From NCBI RefSeq assembly GCF_037975245.1, contig NC_092570.1, positions 3,504,001-3,568,000 of the forward strand: a stretch of DNA of 64,000 nt, written 5' to 3'. Position 1 is the first letter of the stretch. Each line of letters starts with the position of its first letter. The position numbers and the translations under genes were made by a program. The notes under the pieces were generated by a model. That model saw only the letters and a list, made by a program, of their open reading frames with translations, had not been told where the DNA came from and ran no database searches. Origin of the DNA: Apostichopus japonicus (lineage: Eukaryota; Echinodermata; Holothuroidea; Aspidochirotida; Stichopodidae). This document shows positions 37,501-46,153 of the stretch, piece by piece.

Positions 37501-38846
37501 TTCTGGTTCATAGGTTTTACATTCTACATTAAGCCTATGTAAGATTGCAAAGAAGGCGGCTTCCACTGTCGTTATCTCACGCAGGTTGACTGATATCAAC
37601 TGGTGCAACCGCAAAAGCCGGTGGCAGGCTTCGTACGCCAGTCTGGTCTTTCCCGCTCCAGGCATACCACTGATACAGATGACATGGATGTATGGCTGCT
37701 CTTCGTCCAGGACTCCAATCACACTGGCAACCAAAAGAAGGTGATTAAAGATGTTAGGTGTGTGTGTATGTGTGCATGGAAGGGAAGGGGGGGGGGATGT
37801 GTGGTATCTGAGGCTGGTAGCTGTGTAGGTGGGGTACTGATGTATGGATAGAAGGTGGATCGTTGGTAAGTCAGAACAAGTTATTTCAGTAACACTGTTA
37901 GAGTCATTTTTGTTAAAGGCATTAATTGATGTATGATTTTACATCATGTAGTACTTACATTAATTCATAAAACAAAGCAATGTCATTTAAAACATATTAA
38001 CTGCAATATGGGAAACCAACCAACTGCAGAAATCGATGCAAATGTTTCTCTCGGAACATTTGTTGCAAACTTACACACTTGCACAAACAATTTAATTCTC
38101 CTTTTCTTGAAAGCATTCAAAGACTGGAATTCTTGGAACCAAATGTTCATAGGATCCATGTTATTGGAAAGCTTTGGGGTAACTATCGGGTCCATCCCTT
38201 CAAATCAAAGTTGCAAGTTCCACTGCCACTAGATTGAACTGTTTTCTACCTCCCCACCCCCACCTGGCACCCTCCCCACCCCCTCATCCCACCTTCCTCT
38301 CCTTTTTTTATAACAGATTACAGAATATGAAGATATACTTGTAATAGAGATCACTACTTCACCCTCACTCAGTGTATCACCCCAACTGCCTGTGAAATGT
38401 ACTCATCCTACTATTGTATATCTACATGTACAAATTTACAGAATGATAATCTGTAATTTACACAAAGATATGATCACCTTTGAAGCAAATCTTCTCTGCC
38501 AAAGAATGGTCCTTCCAAGGCTGATGACTTGCTGTTTTCTTTCTGGACTACAACTTCTCTTTCTCGTTCATACTCGTCAATCGCCTCTACGAGATCGGTC
38601 CTTCCAATTTGATCTAGCCCTATCTTTAATATTTCTAAATCGGTTTCATGCATCAATCTCTTTTCCTCCAAGATATCAAACAATTCCATGGGATTTTTAA
38701 AACTCATGGTGTATTCTTTACCAAGCTTTTCTTTCAAAGCAAACTTTAAAGCGGCAGTGTCGTTTTCCTCACACTCTTCAGATAGAAATGCCAGAAGGCG
38801 TCTGTAGGTGTTGATTCCTGTAGTAGCCATAATGAAGTCGTTTGCC
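28522..38846 (-). CDS. DED/NB-ARC/TPR STAND protein, 1080 aa, nine coding exons
   Basis: The protein is a signal-transduction ATPase with a death-fold N-terminus, probably a cytosolic immune or cell-death switch. Exons: 38478-38846 (ATG at 38830), 37449-37723, 35927-36114, 33128-34644, 32264-32558, 31777-31873, 31353-31454, 29684-29944 and 28522-28676. All have AG/GT borders and matching phases, and the sum is 3243 nt. Residues 8-88 form a death effector domain (ELFDILEEKRLM, RTDL at 77-80). GRED 111-114 opens the NB-ARC. The P-loop GMPGAGKT is 137-144, Walker B ILLLDSAD ends near 220, TSR is 258-260 and GKIPLA is 315-320. TPR-like repeats span about 600-870. The tail is rich in Ser, Lys and acidic residues. 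The acceptor at 38847 implies an upstream 5'-UTR exon. The family is known from invertebrate deuterostomes, but no ligand or partner can be inferred. Confidence 0.9.
29255..29552 (+). mobile_element. tRNA-derived SINE, family A, copy 1
   Basis: The head GGTGCTGTGGCCGAGTGG and the B-box GGTTCGATTCCC resemble a class II (Leu/Ser-type) tRNA. The body carries AACAATCTATGGTTTTCCCA, AATGACTTTCTAAATTG and TTGTGGTCGCTTAAG. The tail is CTGCTGATTATTATTATTAG. It sits in the last intron of the DED/NB-ARC gene, antisense to it. Confidence 0.85.
31026..31307 (+). mobile_element. tRNA-derived SINE, family A, copy 2
   Basis: Same head (GGTGCTGTGGCCGAGTGG), body (GAGCAATCTATGGTTTTCCC) and end (CTGCTGATTAATAAAG) as 29255-29552, about 80% alike by eye. 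The B box is decayed and partly deleted. It lies in the intron between the exons at 31353-31454 and 29684-29944. Confidence 0.85.
34780..35428 (-). mobile_element. 5'-truncated non-LTR retrotransposon (LINE) 3' end
   Basis: A minus-strand frame from 35428 reads AARLATLTDNRSHIKPILHQ, then LHWLPVSERIKYKLLTLTLY, the conserved C-terminal block of CR1/L2-type reverse transcriptase ORFs. A shifted frame (35105-34920) continues GERSFQFAALELWNTL. The 3' end has TTGAGACGGTCGGTATAGTG and TATATAAATAAG, followed by ATT-type repeats. It is truncated and frameshifted. It sits in the intron upstream of the large NB-ARC exon. Confidence 0.8.
36262..36561 (+). mobile_element. Non-LTR retrotransposon ORF2 C-terminal fragment
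   Basis: The plus frame reads LAERRRQSRIILFAKGIYGQ, LRRSRNMHDMHFCQLYAS and YKYSFFPNTIRDWNSLPSDL. The block SFFPRTIxxWNxLP is characteristic of the C-terminus of CR1/Jockey-like reverse transcriptase ORFs. Only this end survives. It lies in the intron between the P-loop and Walker B exons of the DED/NB-ARC gene, antisense to it. Confidence 0.8.
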
Positions 38847-39086
38847 CTGTGGAGATAATAGATAAATAGAAAATGTAGGACAAAACTGACACTGAAAATA
38901 TTTTAAGCTTCACAAATGTGTCAAATCTAAAATGTGAATACTATTATGTAGTGCTTATCAGTTTGTACCAGAGATGCCATAAAGCAAACTCACAACAAAT
39001 AGGTATTTTAATGAAAATGAGGGGATCCTATATATAATGACACTTTGAATTTCCTGTTTGGAAACAATCAGTGAATGCAATGTAAA

Positions 39087-39090
39087 CTTC
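39087..39090. repeat. Target-site duplication CTTC, left
   Basis: CTTC at 39087-39090 and again at 47897-47900 directly flanks the LTR element, consistent with a 4-bp duplication from Ty3-type integration. Confidence 0.7.
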
Positions 39091-40833
39091 TGAAATGGAC
39101 CCAAAAGGCTTAAGAAAAGGAGTGGACAGTCAAACGAATGACAGAAGACACCAGTAGCTGCGGTTGACGTAATCTATTCTTACAATAAAACAGCCTCTGT
39201 AAAACAACATACAGAACAAATCGTAAGATGAGAAAATAAAACATAATCAACACTTAAAACACTTAAAAACTTAAAATGATATGAATATGCAGAAACGATA
39301 TGAATATGCGAATATGACCTCATTAGTATGCAAACAATTAATATAAATGCTTCACACTTTCTAGTTTAACTCTCTTCTAAGTTCTAAATATCAACATAAC
39401 AATTTTCCCTCGGTTCATGTAATATAACTCTCAGAAAACATCAGTATCAATGATAACATGCACAGAGTGAAACTGCATGGATCTGTATGAACAGAAAAGA
39501 AACTTGATTTACAACATTTACACTAGACCCTTGACACGATAACTCACCAGGCTAAAAATAGATACAAGGTTTTGACTTCAGCAAATGGCAAGCATCATAG
39601 TTGGTAGATACCCAAGGTAGAGGAGAACTCACACCAAACCTGTTTGAATTAAATATATACCAGTTTACACTCTATGTCTCTTTACTGAAAATTATATAGT
39701 CTGCGTCCGGTTGAATCCAAAGTCACAACAATAACAATAACAAACAGTACAAATCTTACATAACTTTACAAAACTCTGTCAATAAGCATAGTCTTTAATC
39801 AAAACATTTAATCAAACAATTAAATAAGTCTTAACACCTTGCAATCCCAGTCAACACATATTAACGTATACCGTAGCAGAATTCATACATTGGGAACCAA
39901 AACAACACTTTGATATTCCCACTTAATAATACTGAAAGTGCGCCGCCATTTTGACAAACAAAAATGCCAGGCTTCTATAGCACTTCAACCCACACCTATT
40001 ACGTAATGGCACATTTACCTATCCTAACATGAGCACTGTTACAACAAGAATAATCTAATATTACGATCCATCGGAATGATAAATAAACTTAAACATGATA
40101 TCAATATACGTACATCATTTCTAGGACAATAAATCTTAAGAATACGATCATCGAAATAAGTGAGGATATGATCATTGAAAGAAAATATACGTTCTCACGA
40201 GTCCCGAATTTCTAACGATAACATTCGTGGAACCCCTATACCAAGTATATCATTGAAAAGCTACAGACAGCTTCATTGATACAGAGTCATAAGATTCGAT
40301 CAAGAATTACATATTAACACCAAGATAATAATTAGATTTCTTGCGATAAAACGTGACAAATATCAAATCAACACTCACCCTTACAACGGTGACACAAAAC
40401 TCTTATTCTACATCGATAAATTTGACTTGGTTTCCACCACTACTTTCGGCAGTTCTTTTTACGTTAAGCACGGTGATGGAAGCAACAAAGAAAAGCTTTG
40501 TAGGCCTTCTCTTCCCTACGCAATCGGCGACCCAATCACGAGCGTATTGATATAAAACCTGTTAAACCCTTAAAAATCCAGGTAAATTAACAGAAACAAG
40601 AAAACCCTTTGTCAATCTGGACATACTAAAAAGAATATAAAGAGATACTGGCCAGAAAACGAGGTAACATTTAACATAAATAACAGCTTAATTGGGACTC
40701 AATTAACATCCCGCGCATTCTACTAAACCCACATGTTTGGACCTCAGAGAAACAGAGACAGGAACGATGACTCACACCTCTGTCACGGGAGTAAGTACCA
40801 AAACATTGCCAGGTAGAATTTAACACCACTACA
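39091..40833 (-). repeat. 3' LTR, 1743 bp
   Basis: Direct repeat of 46154-47896, in reverse orientation relative to the window. Open frames inside it (for example 40353-40550) occur identically in both LTRs and are not supported as genes. Confidence 0.95.
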
Positions 40834-40846
40834 ATCTTCCCCGCGA
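40834..40846 (-). promoter_or_regulatory. Polypurine tract of the gypsy element
   Basis: The minus strand reads CGCGGGGAAGAT directly before TGTAGTGG of the 3' LTR. This is the usual position for the plus-strand primer of reverse transcription. Confidence 0.75.
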
Positions 40847-41009
40847 TTAACATCATCGCCTCTGACTGATGGTAATCTTACTAAAATAACGGAAAATAAA
40901 TACATCAAAAACAGGTTCAAGCAATTCCAATAACCTTGAAAGGTCTCACAATTGAGTTGTACAACATCATAACCAAATGACAAGATTAATAATTCCACAT
41001 GTTCTTGAC

Positions 41010-44000
41010 CTAACTATCACCAGCATTTGGCAAAATAGAGCGAGGCAAGTGGGCAGGATTTGAGTGAACTCCTTTGTTTACTCTCGCTGATCGTCTGTAG
41101 CCCACAGGTTGCTCCTCATCTATCACAGGAGGTCGACCTCTTTCTGGGAGTACTGCCTCTTGTTGGTACAACCAAAGCGGTAACAATTCACACAAATTTT
41201 CATCGTCATCGTCAGTATCTACTTCAGGTGGAACTTCATTTTCATTCTCAATAATATCAGCATCTGGTTCTGCAAGACAAGGTTGATCACTACGAGGGTC
41301 ATGAATCAGAAGTCTTCTGTTCACAGTCTTCATGTCACCGCCTAAAGCTGGTCGAATACTGTACACATCACCCTCCTTGTTGATACTAACAACTACATAC
41401 GGTTCGTGATAAAACTTATCCTTCAATTTATGGCGACCGTCGAAGGCACATCGCTTTAGCAAAACTCTTGCTCCAACTGGGAAAGGCTTACTCATAGGTA
41501 GACTGTCATGTGCACGCTTCTGATTCAAGAGATTCTTCTCCATGCGCTTCTTTGCAATTTCATGAGCTTCTCGCAATGCTTCTGCCTGTGCTACAATATA
41601 ATCTTCTTGCCAATCATCTCTGACTTTACTTAACAGTTGGTCAAGTGGGGTAAAGGGGTCTCTACCATACAGCATACGGAAAGGTGAGATTCCAGTCGCA
41701 CTGTGAGGAGTTGCGTTATACACAAAAGTGAGGTGATTCAGCATTTCAGGCCACTGTCGTCGCTTGGAAGGATCGATGGAGCGTATCATGGCGCAAAGGG
41801 TACGATTGAATCTTTCTGTCTGCCCGTTCCCTTGTGGGTGGTACGGTGTGGTATGTGACTTCTTGATTCCATACAGTTTGCACAATTCTCTGATGATGTT
41901 TCCTTCAAAATTCCTGCCCTGGTCTGAGTGTATTCGTAAAGGCGCACCATAATGTGAAAACCAATTATCCCTCAATGCCTTGGCTACTTCTGTTGCTGTT
42001 TGGTTTCTGCACGGTATGGCCTGTGCATACTTTGTAAAGGAATCCGTAAGGACTAAAACGTCTTCAAAACCACCCTTTCCTTTATCCAGTTTCAGGAAGT
42101 CGATTGCCACCAATTCATTTGGGCGAAATGCAAGCAGATGTCTCTGGGGGGTCCTTATCTTTGCCGTTGGGACTTTAGCAGTCACACACTTGAAACAATT
42201 CTTCAGATGAGTTCGAACATCTTTGTGAATTCCTGGCCAGAAGCATCGAGTTTTCAGAGTGTCCAGAGTTCTTCCAACACCTTGATGTCCCCACTCATCA
42301 TGAGACATGGTCAGCATGGTTGATTGCAGGACACATGGCACTAAAAGTTGTTTGTACTCTCTTCCCATAGGTCCTGTCACCTTCCTGTATAAAACCCCTC
42401 TATACTCTTCCAGACGATCATATTCCTTCAACCAGCTCTTCACTTCTGAAGAACAAGGTTCAACTTCTTCACCAGGCTCCCATGACGACTTCCAATACTT
42501 CCACAGAACACCGAGTACCTCATCATTCTGTTGCATTGCTGCTAGCTGAGCATATGTGTATGATGGAAATATGCAGGGAGAAACAAAATCTGGTGGCTTC
42601 TCTCGATCAGAATGTCCAGCCTGTGCACGAACTTCAGCAGGAAATATGGTACAAGTAGCAACTGTAGCTCTGCAGGGCAACTTCTCCCCTTCTTCTTGAT
42701 TGTTTGGATGACGACTGAGGGCGTCTGCACATGCATTCAACTTCCATGGCTTGTAAAGGATCTCGATGTCAAATGAGGCTAACTGGGCTGCCCATCGTTG
42801 CTCTGTAGCACCAAGTTGAGCCGTCTGGAGGTGTGAAAGAGGGTTGTTGTCCGTGTATACTTTGCAATGCGAACCCATCAGATACTCTTTAAATTTCTCT
42901 GTCACTGCCCATTTAAGTGCAAGCAATTCAATTTTAAAGCTAGAAAAATCTGGATAGTTGCGTTCTGCTCCTCGAAGTCCCCGACTGGCGTAAGCAATGG
43001 GATGGAGTTTTCCATCATCATTGGCTTGTAAGAGACATGCACCCAATCCTTTCAGACTAGCATCGACCTCAAGAACAAACTCACTTCCAAACTTTGGATA
43101 GGCTAGGACTGGTGCAGTGGATAAAAGTGTCTTCAGCTTCTGGAACGATTCATCAGATTCAGAAGTCCAGACAAAATCTGATTTAGAACGCTTCCCCGCT
43201 TTCTTCCTAGAAGAACCAACAAGAGCATGGAGTGGTCCGGCTAATGCTGCAAACCCAGGCACAAATCGTCTGTAATAAGATGCAAGTCCTAAAAAGGAAC
43301 TTAACTCTCCTGCATCTTCAGGTACTGGCCAATGCATAATTCTTTCAACTTTCCCAGGATCAACTGCAACTCCATACTTATTGACGATATGCCCAAGGTG
43401 ACTTACTTCTTCTTGGAAAAACTTACATTTCTCGCCTTTAAGCTTCAGCCCGTTTTGAATGAGTCTCTGAAACACTACACCCAGTCGGTTGACATGTTCT
43501 TCAAAGCTGTCGGAAAATACCAGAATATCATCTAGATACAATACCAGTTGGGATAAGTTGACATCTCCAAAGATAAATTCCATGACTCTTTGGAAAGTGC
43601 TGGGACTGTTACAAAGTCCTTGAGGCATCCTGGTGAACTCATACAGTCCCCACGGCACACGAAATGCAGTCTTCTCCACAGATTCAGTATGTACAGCTAC
43701 CTGGAAGTATCCGTGAGACAAATCTAGGGAAGAAAAGTACTTCGATCCACCCAAGGCCTCTAGCGTCTCATCAATCCGTGGAAGGGGAAAAGAATCCTTG
43801 ATTGTAATAGAATTCAGACGGCGATAATCTACACACAGTCTCAAGGAGCCATCTCTCTTTGGAACAATTACAACAGGGCTGGCATAGGGGCTTGACGACC
43901 TTCTGATGATATTCTTTTCAAGAAGTCCTTGAAGAAGTTCCTTGATCTCTATAGTTTGTGTCGGAGGAATTCTTCTATATGGTAACCTAATGGGGGTGCA

Positions 44001-44891
44001 CTGATCGGTTAACTTAATCTCGTGGGGTATGAGATCACAGAATCCTAGATCCAGATCATCTCTAGAGAAGGCCTTCAAGTTATCATGTAAAAGGACAGCT
44101 ACACCATCTACCTTGTTTCTTTCAAGCGCCGGAAGTTCCACTCCCCATGGCAATTCTACCATTGTCTCATCAGCCAGCATATATACTTCTGTATCTGAGG
44201 AAGGTGTACCCTCTAAACTCACAGCCTGACTACCTTCAATTCTGTCTTCACTCTTAGTCAACAATTCTCCTCCCTGTCCTTCAGCAAGCGCAGCTACCGA
44301 CTTTCCTACTAGAGATCCTTCACTTCTATTCTGACATGCAGCAACTTCTTCTCTTTCCTCTCCTATGACTATTTCTGCCTCACATACCTGAGTAACATCT
44401 GAAAATTCCATACATCTTGCAGCCAATTCTACACTCTCACCCTCCTTAACGGGTTCATTGGCACCCACTAGAACCTTCAGAGCATTACACCCAAGTAGGA
44501 TAGGATACTGCTCAGATCTCCCAGAAGTCTGTCCGTCTATGATCAAGAAAGCTACTAAGCTGGATCGTTCCCTTATCTTCACCACTGCACTTACAAACCC
44601 AAGTACGTTTACATCTTCATCACCAAATCCAACAACCATTAAAGGGACAGGCAAATTCATAATCGGTCCGAGTACACCTTCAAGTATCTCCCTGTAAACC
44701 ACAGCTGGTATCAAAGATGCCTCTGCTCCTGTGTCTAGGACGCAGCCTACCTCTACCCCCTCAATCTCTGCAATGACCGTTGGACTTGAAGATATCAATT
44801 TCTCTAGCACCACTCTAACCTCTGCATCTTCTCTATCTCTCCCGTTGACTCCTCCTACTCTAACTGCTATGGGCTGTCGATTGGTTACCAA
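41010..44891 (-). CDS. pol: Ty3/gypsy Pol: protease, RT, RNase H, integrase
   Basis: About 1293 residues counted from 44891. The frame has no ATG there (codon TTG) and is open upstream to a stop near 44943, so it is probably expressed by frameshift from gag. Protease DTGA is at about 53-56. The RT catalytic box YLDDILVF is near 451. RNase H LEVDASLKGLGACLL follows. The integrase has an HHCC zinc domain (HDEWGHQGVGR ... CFKC) and a D,D(35)E core: D in AIDFLKLD, D in HSDQGRNF, and E in GQTERFNR exactly 35 residues later. A GPY/F-like segment (LKDKFYHEPYVVVSI) precedes an acidic tail ending RRSARVNKG. There are no internal stops or missing catalytic residues. The domain order is that of Ty3/gypsy. 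Confidence 0.95.
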   Translation of the reverse strand: MVTNRQPIAVRVGGVNGRDREDAEVRVVLEKLISSSPTVIAEIEGVEVGCVLDTGAEASLIPAVVYREILEGVLGPIMNLPVPLMVVGFGDEDVNVLGFVSAVVKIRERSSLVAFLIIDGQTSGRSEQYPILLGCNALKVLVGANEPVKEGESVELAARCMEFSDVTQVCEAEIVIGEEREEVAACQNRSEGSLVGKSVAALAEGQGGELLTKSEDRIEGSQAVSLEGTPSSDTEVYMLADETMVELPWGVELPALERNKVDGVAVLLHDNLKAFSRDDLDLGFCDLIPHEIKLTDQCTPIRLPYRRIPPTQTIEIKELLQGLLEKNIIRRSSSPYASPVVIVPKRDGSLRLCVDYRRLNSITIKDSFPLPRIDETLEALGGSKYFSSLDLSHGYFQVAVHTESVEKTAFRVPWGLYEFTRMPQGLCNSPSTFQRVMEFIFGDVNLSQLVLYLDDILVFSDSFEEHVNRLGVVFQRLIQNGLKLKGEKCKFFQEEVSHLGHIVNKYGVAVDPGKVERIMHWPVPEDAGELSSFLGLASYYRRFVPGFAALAGPLHALVGSSRKKAGKRSKSDFVWTSESDESFQKLKTLLSTAPVLAYPKFGSEFVLEVDASLKGLGACLLQANDDGKLHPIAYASRGLRGAERNYPDFSSFKIELLALKWAVTEKFKEYLMGSHCKVYTDNNPLSHLQTAQLGATEQRWAAQLASFDIEILYKPWKLNACADALSRHPNNQEEGEKLPCRATVATCTIFPAEVRAQAGHSDREKPPDFVSPCIFPSYTYAQLAAMQQNDEVLGVLWKYWKSSWEPGEEVEPCSSEVKSWLKEYDRLEEYRGVLYRKVTGPMGREYKQLLVPCVLQSTMLTMSHDEWGHQGVGRTLDTLKTRCFWPGIHKDVRTHLKNCFKCVTAKVPTAKIRTPQRHLLAFRPNELVAIDFLKLDKGKGGFEDVLVLTDSFTKYAQAIPCRNQTATEVAKALRDNWFSHYGAPLRIHSDQGRNFEGNIIRELCKLYGIKKSHTTPYHPQGNGQTERFNRTLCAMIRSIDPSKRRQWPEMLNHLTFVYNATPHSATGISPFRMLYGRDPFTPLDQLLSKVRDDWQEDYIVAQAEALREAHEIAKKRMEKNLLNQKRAHDSLPMSKPFPVGARVLLKRCAFDGRHKLKDKFYHEPYVVVSINKEGDVYSIRPALGGDMKTVNRRLLIHDPRSDQPCLAEPDADIIENENEVPPEVDTDDDDENLCELLPLWLYQQEAVLPERGRPPVIDEEQPVGYRRSARVNKGVHSNPAHLPRSILPNAGDS

Positions 44892-44923
44892 AGACTCTAC
44901 TGTTTCGCCCGTAACAGCAGAGA

Positions 44924-45907
44924 CTATTGGTTTCCCGGATGGCTATTTCTTGGCTGTGTTTGGGGATGCTGTTCTGATGACCTCTGTCGCTCATTCCTTC
45001 GATTCCTTGCGCAGTCCCGTGCAATATGCCCTCTACGCTGGCAAGAAAAGCAAGTTGTGTTCCAACGCTGACCGATGTCGACGGGTGGTGGGGCTGAGTT
45101 GATAAATTGTTGCATCGTGTTCTGGAGGGATGTCAACTGCTCCTTGAGACTCTTCACCTCATCACTTAGTCCACGTTGGTTCTCCAACAGGGTAGAAAAG
45201 GCTCCATCCTCTTTGATTTCAGCTGCAGCAACAGGGGCCTCTACACATACTTCTCTGATTCGGGATCGTCTGGGCTGCATCTCGCTTTCTTGAAAAAGTA
45301 AGATAGCCTCCTTCCTCATCTCTTCGAACGAACTTACATTTGGAGATAAGTCAATCCGTCTCAGCTCCCTACGCACATAGGTCTCACTGGCCCCACGAAT
45401 GAACTGCTCTCGAAGAGACTTGTCACGGAGCTGCTTCAGGGCTGTGCTCTCCTCCTTTGATGATGCAGCCGTCTCCATTTTCGTATACAATCTCTTGAGG
45501 GACCTACTATAATCAGACAAATTTTCACTCTCTTGTTGTTTGCGATTGTGAAAAAGGCTACTCAAGCTTTGAAGTGATTCGTACGTGCCAAAACAGAGAT
45601 TCAGTGAGGACACAACCTCGTCAAACTTTTCTCTCTCGCTCTCTTCCAAACACGCAATCTCTTCCTTGGCTGGACCAGTCAAATGATTGATCAGAGCACG
45701 TGCTTTGGCTTTGTCCTCCAGATCATACTGTGCGATGATCCCTTCAAACTCTTCCAACCATTCAAGGAAGGAAAGATCCCCAGCTGCATACGGTGGTCCT
45801 TTAAATTTTGGAAGGCGACTCACAGGAATTCCTTGAAACCCCATCGCTCCTTTGAAAAGCTGGGTCAGCAGGGCCATATTCACAGCATTGGGATCTGGGT
45901 CTGTCAT
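44924..45907 (-). CDS. gag: Ty3/gypsy Gag
   Basis: 327 residues from the ATG at 45907 (MTDPDPNAVNMALL). The frame stays open to 45934, but only without an ATG. It has the capsid-like Gag helical region (LSFLEWLEEFEGIIAQYDL, then ALINHLTGPAKEEIA, ENLSDYSRSLKRLY), a coiled coil near 240-275, and one CCHC zinc knuckle CFSCQRRGHIARDC (CX2CX4HX4C) near 288-301 followed by a basic tail. It packages the element's RNA into virus-like particles. A -1 slippery heptamer lies just before its stop codon. Confidence 0.93.
   Translation of the reverse strand: MTDPDPNAVNMALLTQLFKGAMGFQGIPVSRLPKFKGPPYAAGDLSFLEWLEEFEGIIAQYDLEDKAKARALINHLTGPAKEEIACLEESEREKFDEVVSSLNLCFGTYESLQSLSSLFHNRKQQESENLSDYSRSLKRLYTKMETAASSKEESTALKQLRDKSLREQFIRGASETYVRRELRRIDLSPNVSSFEEMRKEAILLFQESEMQPRRSRIREVCVEAPVAAAEIKEDGAFSTLLENQRGLSDEVKSLKEQLTSLQNTMQQFINSAPPPVDIGQRWNTTCFSCQRRGHIARDCARNRRNERQRSSEQHPQTQPRNSHPGNQ
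44930..44936 (-). promoter_or_regulatory. -1 programmed frameshift slippery site GGGAAAC
   Basis: In the gag frame the codons end with G|GGA|AAC, then CAA and the TAG stop. This is the canonical X XXY YYZ heptamer. Slipping back one base enters the pol frame exactly, which is open from a stop just upstream and contains no in-frame ATG at its start. The overlap is about 15 nt past the heptamer. Confidence 0.85.
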
Positions 45908-46133
45908 GATGCCTGCACCACTTGCCCTTCTCACTTACCTTATGCTTTACAAAGGACGACCTAATCGTATCTACTTACACCAAATAAGGCCCTAAACTCA
46001 CTCTTAACTTAATCAAATACCTGTACATATATAGTAGCCTGAGGCTGTTTTATTGTCTTCTTTTACTCCTCGGTGCTGTCTCTGGTTATCGACGTCAGCT
46101 GATGATCACAACGTCTTACTATGGTAGCTTCCG

Positions 46134-46152
46134 TATCCCACTTCTGACACCA
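46134..46152 (-). promoter_or_regulatory. Primer-binding site, tRNA-Leu type
   Basis: The minus strand reads TGGTGTCAGAAGTGGGATA, one base after the 5' LTR. This is complementary to a tRNA 3' end CCCACTTCTGACACCA, which matches animal tRNA-Leu as I know it. The assignment to Leu is from memory of tRNA ends. Confidence 0.8.
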
Positions 46153-46153
46153 A

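Noticed and set aside
40353-40550. 65-codon plus-strand open frame, present again at 47416-47613
   Set aside because: It lies inside the LTRs, antisense to the element, and recurs only because the LTRs are identical.
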